Shown here one piece after another: positions 28,100 to 37,830 of a DNA stretch of 64,000 nt. The DNA is from an uncultured Chthonomonas sp. (GTDB lineage: Bacteria > Armatimonadota > Chthonomonadetes > Chthonomonadales > Chthonomonadaceae). The notes under the pieces were generated by a model that did no database searches, was not told where the DNA came from, and saw nothing but the letters and a program-made list of their open reading frames with translations. Position numbers and translations under genes: made by a program. Location of the stretch: assembly GCA_903919615.1 (NCBI GenBank), contig CAIXIX010000456.1:1-64000 (forward strand), in the 5' to 3' direction. How positions within the stretch are numbered: position 1 is the stretch's first letter; every line of letters begins with the position of its first letter.

Positions 28100-31000
28100 G
28101 TGTTAAACAGACCGAGCATGGAGAATTACTTATCAAAAGCCGTGTTCGTGTTTACCTGCCTGTCGATGCTCGGGGCGGGTATCGCCCGGGAAGCCGCTGC
28201 GAAACCACTGCAGGCCGCCGCGCTGCCCGCACCGCTGGTGGAACTGGATGCGCGCGACTCGTCGGCGGGAACAGATGTCTGGATGAACCGGGGCACCCTG
28301 GGTGCTTTCAACAGAATTGGGAAGCCGAAGGCGATCACGATTGCCGGCGCGCAAGCGGTTCAGTTTGACGGCCGGTCTGATGCCTACCTGGGGCCGCGCA
28401 CAAACTCTGACCTTGAGGGCCGCCATCCGCGAACGATCGAGGTGTGGGTCTACAACCCAGCCGTCGATTCCGGCGAAGAAACGATGGTGTCGTGGGGCAA
28501 TCGCGGCGGTGCTGCCGGATCGATGCTCGCGTTCGGCTATGGGGCGAGCGGCGGTTATGGCGCCGCGACCCACTGGGCGGACGACCTTGGCTGGGATGGA
28601 GTGCCCCAGCCCGGTCAGTGGCATCACCTGGTTTACACTTATAATGGCGTAACTGCTAAGATCTACCAGGACGCGGCCGAAAAGAATAGTCGTGACACGA
28701 CATTGAACACCGAGCCGACCACCATCAGCCTTGCGGCTGAAGCCGGCGCCGATGGCAAGCTGCAATTCACGAATGAGTATGACCACACGCAGCAGGCTGG
28801 CTCGCTCAGCCTCGCCACGGTCCGCATCTTCGGCACGGCTCTAACTCAGAAGCAGATTGAGGCCGAGTTCAACCGAGATGCCGCACGATTTGCCGCAAAG
28901 AAACTTCCGTTCCCCGGCGCACTCCTGGACGACGGCTTCAACACAGTATCCGCAGGCGGACTAAGGCTTTCGTTGGTAAGGGCGACACAGTCGCCCGCAA
29001 GCCTGGTGCCAACGGGCGACACCTTCGATTTTCTGCCCTCAGACAGTCTGAAGCGCCGCATGAGCGACCGCTGCGTACACCTCGGAGATGTCACCATCAG
29101 GGTGCGAACACCCCACGGCGATTGGATGAACCTCAACTCGTCGACGCACCGCATGCGGTTAGCGCCGATCAAGCTTGCGGGTGCGCTTGCAGCGTGTGAT
29201 CTGACGCCATCTCTCGGTAAGGCCAGCCCTTTGCAGGTAATTCGAGAGTGGCGGAAAGAGGGCAATGAGCTTGTGCTTCGCTACCGGCTGCGCAACAGAT
29301 CCAACACCTTTATTGAGGTTGGCGCCTTCGGCGCAGCAATGGCCTTTAACAACCTCCTGAGCGGCCGCCGCATCGAAGAGGCGTATGCAAAGTGCTCCTT
29401 CGCAGACCCCGCGATCAACGGACCGGCTGGATATCTGCAGGTGACGCGGCTCAAAGGGGTCGGTTCTGCGCTGCTGGTTTTGCCCGAGCGCGGGACGTCC
29501 TTCGAGGCATACAGGCAGTTAAAAGAGGACCCGACTCCGCGCGACGTTACCTTCGAGGGCTTTTATGAATGGATGACAAACACTGCGGCATATGCAGGTG
29601 GCGAGTGGAAAGGCGTAAACCCGTGGTGTTCTCCTTCGTCGTTTACGCTTCGTCCCGGAGAAACTGCAATTCGTGGGTTCCGATTTGTTCTGGCGCCGAA
29701 CATTCGCAACATAGAAACGACTCTGCTGGCGCATAAACAGCCTGTGGCTGTTGGTATACCCGGTTACCAGGTCGCGACCGATGCCCCTGCTCGATTGTTT
29801 CTGCACGTTGGATCCGGCATCAAGTCGGATGTGAGGCTCAAGATAGAGCCATCTGGCGCACTTTCTGCCACGAAAAGCAGCGTTACACCGCATGGATGGA
29901 TCGGGTTCACCATTACCGGAAAGCAGCCTGGACGATGCCGCGTTACGGCAATCTATGCGGATGGGATGCGGCAGGAGATCTCGTACAACGTAATCAGGCC
30001 CGAGCGGGATCTGGTTGCCAGACTGGGGCGATTTCATTCTGAGAAGCAATGGTTCACGGATGAGAGTGACCCGTTTGGTCGTGCTTACTCGTTTATGCCT
30101 GTTGATCGCGATACCGGAAAGATGGTACTGCAGCATTCGCACACCTGGATGTCTGGCCTGAGCGATGAGATGGGCGCCGGTCCTTCTGTTGCCATGGCGA
30201 TGAAGAACCTTGAACAGCCCGATGCGGCTGAGATCGAGAAACTCGAGAAGTACGTAGATACAGCGCTATGGGGGCGGCTGCAGTATCCGGATTACGGGGT
30301 GCGAGCCAGCCTTTTCTATTACCAACCGAACCTGTTGCCTCCCGGCTACTACACGATTCGAGGCGGATGGGACAAGGCCCGCACCGAAACAACCTGGCGC
30401 GCCTTCAACTACCCACACGTTGCGGCGGTGTATTGGGCTCTGTACAGGTTAGCTCGAGACCATCAGGGCCTTGTGAAGGCTCACTCATGGCGATGGTACC
30501 TAATTCAAGCTGCTGAAACCGGCATCGCCATGTACTCCAAGAGCGGCGGCGAGGGCGGTCTTGGGCAGTTTGGTTTGATGGTCGGAAGCGTCTTCCCAGA
30601 GATCCTGGAGGATCTAAAGCGTGAGAACCTCCGGAACGAGACAGTCCGATTTGCCTCGATAATGCGCGAGCGCTCAAACGGCTGGCGAGCGAAACAGTAC
30701 CCTTTCGGCAGTGAGATGCCCTGGGACTCCACCGGACAGGAAGAGATCTACTCCTGGTGCCGTTACTTCGGCTACACCGAAAAGGCCGATGTAACCCTGA
30801 ATGCCATCCTTGGGTATATGCCGACGGTGCCCAACTGGGCCTATAATGGGGCGGCAAGACGTTATTTCGATGCACCCGTAAATGGGACGCGATGGCCGGA
30901 GATAGGGAGAATGACCAACCACTACGGGTCCACACTCAACGCAATACCGGTGATCGCCGCCATTCAGGACAATCCCGAGGATCTCTATCTGATGCGTGTC

Positions 31001-31522
31001 GGCTATGCGGGCATGGACCAGATTATGTCCAACATCGATAAAAACGGGCATGGCTCCTACGGATTTGATGCCAACCCGGCGATATTGCAGTTCGACCCGT
31101 ATACTGCGGATTTTGGAGTGGCTTTCTACGGCTATGCCAGATGTGCGGGATCGTACGCCTTCAAGAGCCCCGAATTCGGTTGGCTTGGGTTCGGCGCGGA
31201 GGTGACAGCAAAAGCAGGCAGCGTTACGATCCAACCACATGACGGATTGCGAAAACGGGTATGGATCGCTCCGGCAAAGCTGTTGATCGTGCTGCATGCG
31301 GGCTCTGTTGCGAAAGTGGTCTACTCAACAAGCAAGGAAGAGGTACAGCTGACGCTGGAGCCAGCGTCCGACGGCACCGATTTAGCGCGTGTGCGGCTGC
31401 CCTCCAACTGGATGTGCACTAGGCCAGGAACTATGGACGCGCAATCGGCAGAGCGGGGCGATTATGTGGTGAAGTTGGGCGTGGCGCCAGTTACAGTGAG
31501 GATGATTCAGATTCGGCGATGA
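28100..31522 (+). CDS. Secreted LamG-like/DUF5695-type putative carbohydrate-active protein
   Basis: N-terminal concanavalin-like segment (RTIEVWVYNPAVDSGEETMVSWGNRGG...GQWHHLVYTYNG) and large aromatic-rich C-terminal region; family assignment from recall. Confidence 0.75.
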   Translation: MLNRPSMENYLSKAVFVFTCLSMLGAGIAREAAAKPLQAAALPAPLVELDARDSSAGTDVWMNRGTLGAFNRIGKPKAITIAGAQAVQFDGRSDAYLGPRTNSDLEGRHPRTIEVWVYNPAVDSGEETMVSWGNRGGAAGSMLAFGYGASGGYGAATHWADDLGWDGVPQPGQWHHLVYTYNGVTAKIYQDAAEKNSRDTTLNTEPTTISLAAEAGADGKLQFTNEYDHTQQAGSLSLATVRIFGTALTQKQIEAEFNRDAARFAAKKLPFPGALLDDGFNTVSAGGLRLSLVRATQSPASLVPTGDTFDFLPSDSLKRRMSDRCVHLGDVTIRVRTPHGDWMNLNSSTHRMRLAPIKLAGALAACDLTPSLGKASPLQVIREWRKEGNELVLRYRLRNRSNTFIEVGAFGAAMAFNNLLSGRRIEEAYAKCSFADPAINGPAGYLQVTRLKGVGSALLVLPERGTSFEAYRQLKEDPTPRDVTFEGFYEWMTNTAAYAGGEWKGVNPWCSPSSFTLRPGETAIRGFRFVLAPNIRNIETTLLAHKQPVAVGIPGYQVATDAPARLFLHVGSGIKSDVRLKIEPSGALSATKSSVTPHGWIGFTITGKQPGRCRVTAIYADGMRQEISYNVIRPERDLVARLGRFHSEKQWFTDESDPFGRAYSFMPVDRDTGKMVLQHSHTWMSGLSDEMGAGPSVAMAMKNLEQPDAAEIEKLEKYVDTALWGRLQYPDYGVRASLFYYQPNLLPPGYYTIRGGWDKARTETTWRAFNYPHVAAVYWALYRLARDHQGLVKAHSWRWYLIQAAETGIAMYSKSGGEGGLGQFGLMVGSVFPEILEDLKRENLRNETVRFASIMRERSNGWRAKQYPFGSEMPWDSTGQEEIYSWCRYFGYTEKADVTLNAILGYMPTVPNWAYNGAARRYFDAPVNGTRWPEIGRMTNHYGSTLNAIPVIAAIQDNPEDLYLMRVGYAGMDQIMSNIDKNGHGSYGFDANPAILQFDPYTADFGVAFYGYARCAGSYAFKSPEFGWLGFGAEVTAKAGSVTIQPHDGLRKRVWIAPAKLLIVLHAGSVAKVVYSTSKEEVQLTLEPASDGTDLARVRLPSNWMCTRPGTMDAQSAERGDYVVKLGVAPVTVRMIQIRR

Positions 31523-31611
31523 GTTAGTTGGGTAGTAAGTTAGTATGGGAGTGAGTTAGTGAGTTTGGGACTGTCTGGTGGTACGACGTGTAAGACAATT
31601 ACGACCAGCAA
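31521..31611 (+). repeat. G/T-rich octad tract plus TACGAC tail after a stop codon
   Basis: GAGTTAGTTGGGTAGTAAGTTAGTATGGGAGTGAGTTAGTGAGTTTGGG then GTACGACGTGTAAGACAATTACGACCAGCAA, similar to 1124-1154. Confidence 0.75.
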
Positions 31612-31782
31612 TGTAATCGAAACGGCAAAGTAATTAACAGAGGGTATGCTGCCGCAAACGTCTAAACTGCCAATAATTCGCTCCTGCCATAGCCCAAATT
31701 GTTCACGAGCATCAAAATACAACGCGCAGCAAATCGCGCGACTGCCATGCGGGCTGTGTGATCGCAGGAGAAGGACAAGATT

Positions 31783-33750
31783 GTGAACTTCATATCATCC
31801 TTTGCCTTTACACTGGCCGGGCTGGCTGCTGGCCTTGCGACCGCGGTTCATGCTGCTGAACCGCCCACTCCACGTTCGCCGCATAAATGGACGCTCTCCA
31901 CAGACGACACAGCGCTTGCGATCGAGGCAGACCAGCATACAATTCGGATCACTGCGTTGCGCAGCCGAACCGCCCGCTGGAACTGGATTAAGACGCCTGC
32001 TTCCGTACCGCTCCCAGCTTTGGAGATCGAGGGAAAGCGTAAGGATCTGAATTGGGACTTTCAGGGCGCCGAACAAGACAGGACGCATGGTGTAAAAATC
32101 ACGCTCCGCTACACTTGCCAGGACCCTGCTTTAACTCTGGTATCGACCTGGGAGGCGAGACCCGGACCCGGACCCGTCGAGAACCGAGTGAGCATTGTAA
32201 ACGGATCTGGAAAGGCAGTAACCTTTAGCGCTGCCGATGCGGCCGCCCTTGCAATGACCTCCGATTATCCGGTTACGCTGCACAGAGCCGACAAGACGAA
32301 TGTCGGCGAAGGTAAGGTTCACGAGGATCTGCTCGCACCGAGCGCGCATATCCGCACCGGCTCCGGCGAGATACCGTTAGCTCTGCTGCAGGCAGGACCA
32401 CGGCATGGCGTCTACTTTGGGTTCGAGTGGGAGCTTGGCGGCTTTGATGTTGCGACCCAACAGGATCCGAAGCAGATCGGTGTCCGTGTTCAGCCCATAA
32501 CGGAGACAGTGGTTCGATCCAGTGGCGAGACCTTCGAAGTACCTGCCGTTTACTACGGCGCCTATACAGGCGACCTTGATGATGGCGCAAACCGCTTCAA
32601 GCGCTGGTTCTGGAACTACAAGATCACACGATCGCTGCACGATAACTTCGGTGAGCCCTGGGTCGAGGTCTGCATGCAGGAGATTGGCGGCACCGGCGCG
32701 ACTAGCATTACGGGTGCGACCCCGCAGAGCGTTTACGACCGGCTGGCATCAACAGGCGCCGAATGCGTTAAGATGGATTTCTGGGATGGATCCGGCAAGT
32801 GCTGGTACACAGATCGCGATTGGATGTACCATCCGGAAAACTGGCTAAACGGGTTCGACTTCGCCAAGAAGGCGCACGCTGCAGGTTTAAAGGCATCGCT
32901 CTACATGGGCGGAACTTACAAAGACGGCGACCTCACAACCACCGCAGATCGCGATGCGGAGTTGAATGCCGTGCAGTACCGATACGATCAGGGCTGGTTC
33001 GATATCTGGCGCACGGACCTCTATACCGCCCCGAAAGAGCCAATACCTCAGACCTACCAGGGAGTAACAAACTTTCTGCACATTCAGGATGCTTTGATTG
33101 GCAGCAGACCGGGATACCGATATGAGAACTGCTGCAATGGCGGCAAGTACAAAGGGTTCGCGATCTGTAGGCGCATGACGTTCTGCACCATGAACGACGT
33201 GGATAGCACCGCATGGAAAACGAGGACCACCTACTACTCGAATACATTCGGCATCAACCCTGTTCAGCTCAAATCCGACCTTGGCCCGGCGGAAACCGCG
33301 TATGACCTGCGCACAGACATGCTCGGATCCATCCTCACCTGGGCTGCGGATAACCCTGTGTACAGACAGCATATCGCTCTATACAAGTCCCGACAGAGAC
33401 CGATCCTGCGCGGCTGCAACGTATATCACATTCTGCCCATGGCGGATGGCGCCAACTGGGATGGGATGGAGTTTTACAATTCGGACATCGACCAGGGGTC
33501 TGTATTCCTCTTCAAACCATCATCACACGCTACCGATGGTGACACAAAGACAATCAAGCTCAAAGGTCTGACCCCCAGGGCGAAGTATAAACTCACCTTT
33601 CAGGATAGGACGAGTTTAAATTGCGTTAAATCCGGATTGGAGCTGATGCAGAACGGGATAACGGTTTCGGGCATGACGGGAGAAAATGCATCCGAGATTA
33701 TTTGGATTTCGGGGCCGCGGGGGAGGATTGGTAATGGGGTAATGCGGTAA
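31783..33750 (+). CDS. Secreted glycoside hydrolase, alpha-galactosidase-like
   Basis: Signal peptide; GEPWVEVCMQEIGG...VKMDFWDGSGKCW...HAAGLKASLYMGGTY. Confidence 0.72.
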   Translation: MNFISSFAFTLAGLAAGLATAVHAAEPPTPRSPHKWTLSTDDTALAIEADQHTIRITALRSRTARWNWIKTPASVPLPALEIEGKRKDLNWDFQGAEQDRTHGVKITLRYTCQDPALTLVSTWEARPGPGPVENRVSIVNGSGKAVTFSAADAAALAMTSDYPVTLHRADKTNVGEGKVHEDLLAPSAHIRTGSGEIPLALLQAGPRHGVYFGFEWELGGFDVATQQDPKQIGVRVQPITETVVRSSGETFEVPAVYYGAYTGDLDDGANRFKRWFWNYKITRSLHDNFGEPWVEVCMQEIGGTGATSITGATPQSVYDRLASTGAECVKMDFWDGSGKCWYTDRDWMYHPENWLNGFDFAKKAHAAGLKASLYMGGTYKDGDLTTTADRDAELNAVQYRYDQGWFDIWRTDLYTAPKEPIPQTYQGVTNFLHIQDALIGSRPGYRYENCCNGGKYKGFAICRRMTFCTMNDVDSTAWKTRTTYYSNTFGINPVQLKSDLGPAETAYDLRTDMLGSILTWAADNPVYRQHIALYKSRQRPILRGCNVYHILPMADGANWDGMEFYNSDIDQGSVFLFKPSSHATDGDTKTIKLKGLTPRAKYKLTFQDRTSLNCVKSGLELMQNGITVSGMTGENASEIIWISGPRGRIGNGVMR

Positions 33751-33854
33751 ATGGGTAATTTGGCTCCTGCCTGATGGTGGCGAGGTACGAGGACGTATAC
33801 GACGGATATTAGGCGCCGGAGATCTACAGGCTTTCTATCCGACTTCTCTGTCCT

Positions 33855-35132
33855 TTAGTCCTTCTTTACGGGCGCTGCAGGCATTGTTGGGGACAGGGGC
33901 ACGCCGCGATGGAAGGCTTTCGTTATCTCGCCGGCGAGTCGGAGATACCAGTCTGATGGGAGCTCGGCGCCGTCTGCATCTAGAGTTAACCAAAATCCCT
34001 GGTCAGGCGCATCGCTACGATGCGGCGCGGCTTTAAACATCGCTGTGCCCTCGTTGACTTCGTCGTACATCGCGATTTTCAAAAGTCGCACTCCTGCCGC
34101 TCGAGCATTTACTGCTTGTCTCCACAGAAACTCACCCTTGAGGCGCGGGATCTGGTTCTGAGGCGATTGCGCGTTCAAATTGTGCCACGAAAATCCGGGG
34201 AATATGACAGGCATGTAGAGCTGGTTATTCGCCGTCGTGAGCGCAAGATCGGGAACGATCTGCTCCCCCTTCCATCTCTCCACTCCCGCCAGATCGCCGT
34301 AGCGACCGACATTCCAGGGCTGAACGACATCCATTGCCTTGTACACTTCAGCCCATTCTGGGTTTGGATTGGCATCGCGTGTGCGGCTGCGCCAGAAGGC
34401 AGGCGTGCCGCCGATATAGGCAGCGCCGCCAGTGGTTTGAAACCAACGGATTAGCTGGATGGCAGCATTCGTATCGGAAGGCGGATGGCTTCGATCACTG
34501 AGGCCCATTCCCCACACTGAAACGACAGGCTTACCCTTGTGCCGTTGGTAACGTGAGCTCGAAGTGATGTGCAGATCGTTTACCAGGTAGTTCCAATCCG
34601 CCTGTAAAGTGCCTGCCATTGAATCCGAGTTGGCTCCGCTGATATCATATTCGATGGCAAACGTCCTGCCAGTCCTCTCCGCTGCCGCAATGATATTCTT
34701 CAGAACGCCATCGCCCTGCGCCTTGCTGCCTGGGATATCGCTCAGAAATCTCTGCACGAGTACCCCGTCCAGGCCGTACTGCCTCATCCATTCAAAATGC
34801 TTCATCACGACGTTCTTGTTGAATGCCGAGAACAGATAGGCAGGCTTATTTGCAATGGTCTCGCCAGGTATGGGGCACAGATCCTTAGGATCAAACTCGC
34901 TCAGGTCTGGATATAGATCGACGGTCATCGTTTCCGGCGAGGGGGCGGCACCGCGAGACCAGTGGCTCCATCCGACACCCGATCCATCGTTGGGAGTTCG
35001 AAACCAGCCCTGATAACCGAACAGAACCTTACCATCCAGAGTCGATGAGTCCACGGTGTTCTGAGCACCGGCTTTAGCAGATAGCAGAGATACCATGAGA
35101 ACAGCGATCAGCAGCGATGCCATTAGCTTCAT
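33855..35132 (-). CDS. Secreted GH71/GH99-like domain protein
   Basis: Signal peptide; LFGYQGWFRTPNDGSGVGWSHWSRG, HFEWMRQYGLDGVLVQRF, MYDEVNEGTAMFK. Confidence 0.83.
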   Translation of the reverse strand: MKLMASLLIAVLMVSLLSAKAGAQNTVDSSTLDGKVLFGYQGWFRTPNDGSGVGWSHWSRGAAPSPETMTVDLYPDLSEFDPKDLCPIPGETIANKPAYLFSAFNKNVVMKHFEWMRQYGLDGVLVQRFLSDIPGSKAQGDGVLKNIIAAAERTGRTFAIEYDISGANSDSMAGTLQADWNYLVNDLHITSSSRYQRHKGKPVVSVWGMGLSDRSHPPSDTNAAIQLIRWFQTTGGAAYIGGTPAFWRSRTRDANPNPEWAEVYKAMDVVQPWNVGRYGDLAGVERWKGEQIVPDLALTTANNQLYMPVIFPGFSWHNLNAQSPQNQIPRLKGEFLWRQAVNARAAGVRLLKIAMYDEVNEGTAMFKAAPHRSDAPDQGFWLTLDADGAELPSDWYLRLAGEITKAFHRGVPLSPTMPAAPVKKD

Positions 35133-35307
35133 ACGTTGGCTCCGAGATATTGAGTGATAACAATATTCGATTTGTGTTGGGTGGAATCATTGTTCGGGGT
35201 GTTAGGTTGATTCGATACGTGCGTGGGTAGTCCCAGTGAATAATCCGCCAAATCGCGGATTATCGGGGGCAGGTCCATCGCATATAATACTGCTGTTGAC
35301 GAGACGA

Positions 35308-35456
35308 CATGTCTATTGTAGACATGGACAATTTAATATTGGCATGATCAGGCGGCTCCAGGTGAGAGGAGCGCAGCCGGGCCTTCTAGCTCTTTGGTGA
35401 GGCAACAGGATGAATAGCCCTGTGGGACTGTAATGTATCGGTCCTACAGGGCTATT
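35308..35456 (+). promoter_or_regulatory. Structured leader upstream of P-type ATPase
   Basis: CATGTCTA-TTG-TAGACATG (35308-35326); AATAGCCCTGTgGGAC (35413-35428) pairs with GTCCtACAGGGCTATT (35441-35456), ending TTTT. Confidence 0.5.
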
Positions 35457-35508
35457 TTAATGCGTAGTGAGTTACCTTTCCTTTCTGTGTGAGGGCTGAA
35501 ACAATCGT

Positions 35509-37458
35509 ATGAACACATCGGATGTGACAGTTGAAGAGCATGCGCCGGGCTGCACGGCTGGCGATCGGTCCCGTGCAGGCGTGGCTTTTCACAGCAAGGC
35601 TCAGGTCGCCATTGCCGCACTTGCGGTTGTTGGGATACTGGCGCATCTGGTTCTGCGATACTCCCTCCATATGACTTCTGCCATGACGCAGGGGGGCACG
35701 GTCGGCCAGGATGAAACACCTCTGGTGGTCATTCTGGTCGGCGGAGGCCTTCCCTTAGTCTGGGCACTCTGTGTTCGGCTGTGGCGACGCGAGTTCGGCT
35801 CCGACCTACTCGCCGGCATCTCAATTGTCACCTCCGTTTTCCTTCATCAGTACCTTGCAGGCTCGCTGGTTGTGCTCATGCTTTCCGGTGGTGAGGCGCT
35901 TGAGGAGTATGCAACGCGCAGCGCCTCCTCTGTGCTGCATGCTCTCGCGCGCAGAATGCCGAGCGTCGCGCTCCGCGTCGAGCAAAATCACACCGTTGAA
36001 GTGCCGTTGGCCAAAATTAAAGTTGGCGATAAGGTCGTCGTCCCCCCGCATGCGCTTTGCCCCGTTGACGGAACGGTACTGGAGGGGCACGGCACGATGG
36101 ATGAGTCGTATCTCACTGGCGAGCCGTATACCGTTTCGAAGGCGCCAGGCACAGCAGTGCTCTCCGGCGCGGTAAATGGGGAGTCGCTGCTTACCGTTCT
36201 GTGCGATCGGCCTGCGAGCGACTCACGCTACGCACGCATCATGAAAGTTATGCAGGAGTCTGAGCAGCAGCGGCCGCAGATGCGGCGGCTCGCGGATCAG
36301 CTTGGAGCATGGTATACGCCGATAGCCGTTGGTATTGCCGTTTGTGCATGGGCGATATCCGGCAGTTCGATGCGCTTTCTCTCCGTGCTGGTTATTGCCA
36401 CCCCGTGCCCATTGCTGATTGCCATCCCAATCGCCATAATTGGCTCGATTTCGCTTGCCGCAAGACACGGGATTATCATCAAAGACCCCTCCGTTCTGGA
36501 AACGATCGGAAGGTGTCGCGTTGCAATTTTTGATAAGACCGGTACGCTGACGTATGGTCGACCCGTTCTTACCGAGGTAACACTCGCTGCGGATACATCC
36601 TGCACGAGAGAGAATCTCCTCGCGCTGGTTGCGAGCGCGGAACGCTACTCCAAGCATCCTCTCGCCCTGGCCATTCTGGAGGCTGCGAATCTGGCGCATC
36701 TTGCGCTGCACGATGCAGTTGAAGTGAAGGAGGAGCCAGGGATAGGTTTAATCGCTACCGTGCAGCAGCGTGAGCTACGAATTGGCGGACGAACGCTGAT
36801 CGATCAGCATTATCCAGACCAAAGGGAAAAACTGCCCGCCGCAGCGGAGGGGATGGAGTGTGTTGTAGTTGTGGACGGTATGGTTACGGCATGCTTTCGG
36901 TTCCGAGATGAGCCGCGACAGGACGGAGTTCATTTCATTGGACATCTATCGCCACGCCATGCCATCGAGAGGATACTGCTGCTCTCGGGCGATCGGGAAT
37001 CGGAAGTTCGCTACCTCGCGGAGCGGGTTGGCATCACCGAGGTGCTCTCTGGCCAGAGCCCGGAGCAGAAACTTGAAACGGTGCGACGAGAGACTGCAAA
37101 AGCCTGCAGCCTGTTTCTAGGGGACGGTATTAATGATGCCCCTGCCCTCACTGCAGCCTCTGTGGGGATTGCGTTTGGCAACAATAGCGATATCACCGGC
37201 GAGGCTGCAGGCGCGGTGATTATGGATAGCTCCCTGGAGCGCGTGGACATCCTGTTTCATATCGGCAGCAGAATGCGGACGATTGCGCTACAGAGCGCGC
37301 TAGGCGGCATGGCGCTTAGCCTGGCTGGGATGGCGTTCGCGGCAGGCGGACACCTCACGCCGGTAATGGGAGCCGTGCTGCAAGAGGTGATCGATGTGGT
37401 TGCCGTGGTAAATGCGCTTAGGGCGGCGCTGCCGCCGAAGACGCTTTCGGATTATTAA
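35509..37458 (+). CDS. Heavy-metal translocating P-type ATPase
   Basis: [35 protein letters not shown] transmembrane motif. Confidence 0.94.
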   Translation: MNTSDVTVEEHAPGCTAGDRSRAGVAFHSKAQVAIAALAVVGILAHLVLRYSLHMTSAMTQGGTVGQDETPLVVILVGGGLPLVWALCVRLWRREFGSDLLAGISIVTSVFLHQYLAGSLVVLMLSGGEALEEYATRSASSVLHALARRMPSVALRVEQNHTVEVPLAKIKVGDKVVVPPHALCPVDGTVLEGHGTMDESYLTGEPYTVSKAPGTAVLSGAVNGESLLTVLCDRPASDSRYARIMKVMQESEQQRPQMRRLADQLGAWYTPIAVGIAVCAWAISGSSMRFLSVLVIATPCPLLIAIPIAIIGSISLAARHGIIIKDPSVLETIGRCRVAIFDKTGTLTYGRPVLTEVTLAADTSCTRENLLALVASAERYSKHPLALAILEAANLAHLALHDAVEVKEEPGIGLIATVQQRELRIGGRTLIDQHYPDQREKLPAAAEGMECVVVVDGMVTACFRFRDEPRQDGVHFIGHLSPRHAIERILLLSGDRESEVRYLAERVGITEVLSGQSPEQKLETVRRETAKACSLFLGDGINDAPALTAASVGIAFGNNSDITGEAAGAVIMDSSLERVDILFHIGSRMRTIALQSALGGMALSLAGMAFAAGGHLTPVMGAVLQEVIDVVAVVNALRAALPPKTLSDY

Positions 37459-37522
37459 CAGATGGGGTAAGTGGGTAATCCCTTACCGCTTGAATCCCTC
37501 TGAACTCGGGCCCAGTGAACCC

Positions 37523-37547
37523 GGTTTTGGGGTTTTGGACGGACATG
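37523..37547 (+). repeat. Telomere-like GGTTTTGGGGTTTTGGACGGACATG element
   Basis: Shares the G/T tract and GGACGGACATG with 25733-25800 and 56574-56670. Confidence 0.7.
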
Positions 37548-37715
37548 TCTCCGGCCCGATGAAGGTATAAATGCAACCGAGAGTGTCGTTTTTCGGAGCA
37601 GCGTAGGGGTGCTGCTTGCCGCACCCGCTTACAGTTTGCACGCCGTAATTTGTAAGCAGAATCACTTATCGATTGCCTGATTTGTTCGTCGTTTTCGGCC
37701 CGCGAGCCCCTTACG

Positions 37716-37739
37716 GGCGCAGCAAGCGGCGCCACTACC
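37716..37739 (-). repeat. Dispersed copy of the 24-bp core of the 61-bp repeat
   Basis: Reverse complement is GGTAGTGGCGCCGCTTGCTGCGCC, identical to the unit junction in the 18473-18699 array. Confidence 0.9.
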
Positions 37740-37830
37740 ATTCGCAAATAATGCAGGTTAGATCTAGTGCAGGAAGTTTACGGGGGAATTGGCGGTTGTA
37801 ATGTTTAAATTGACCGCGTGTAATTAGCGA

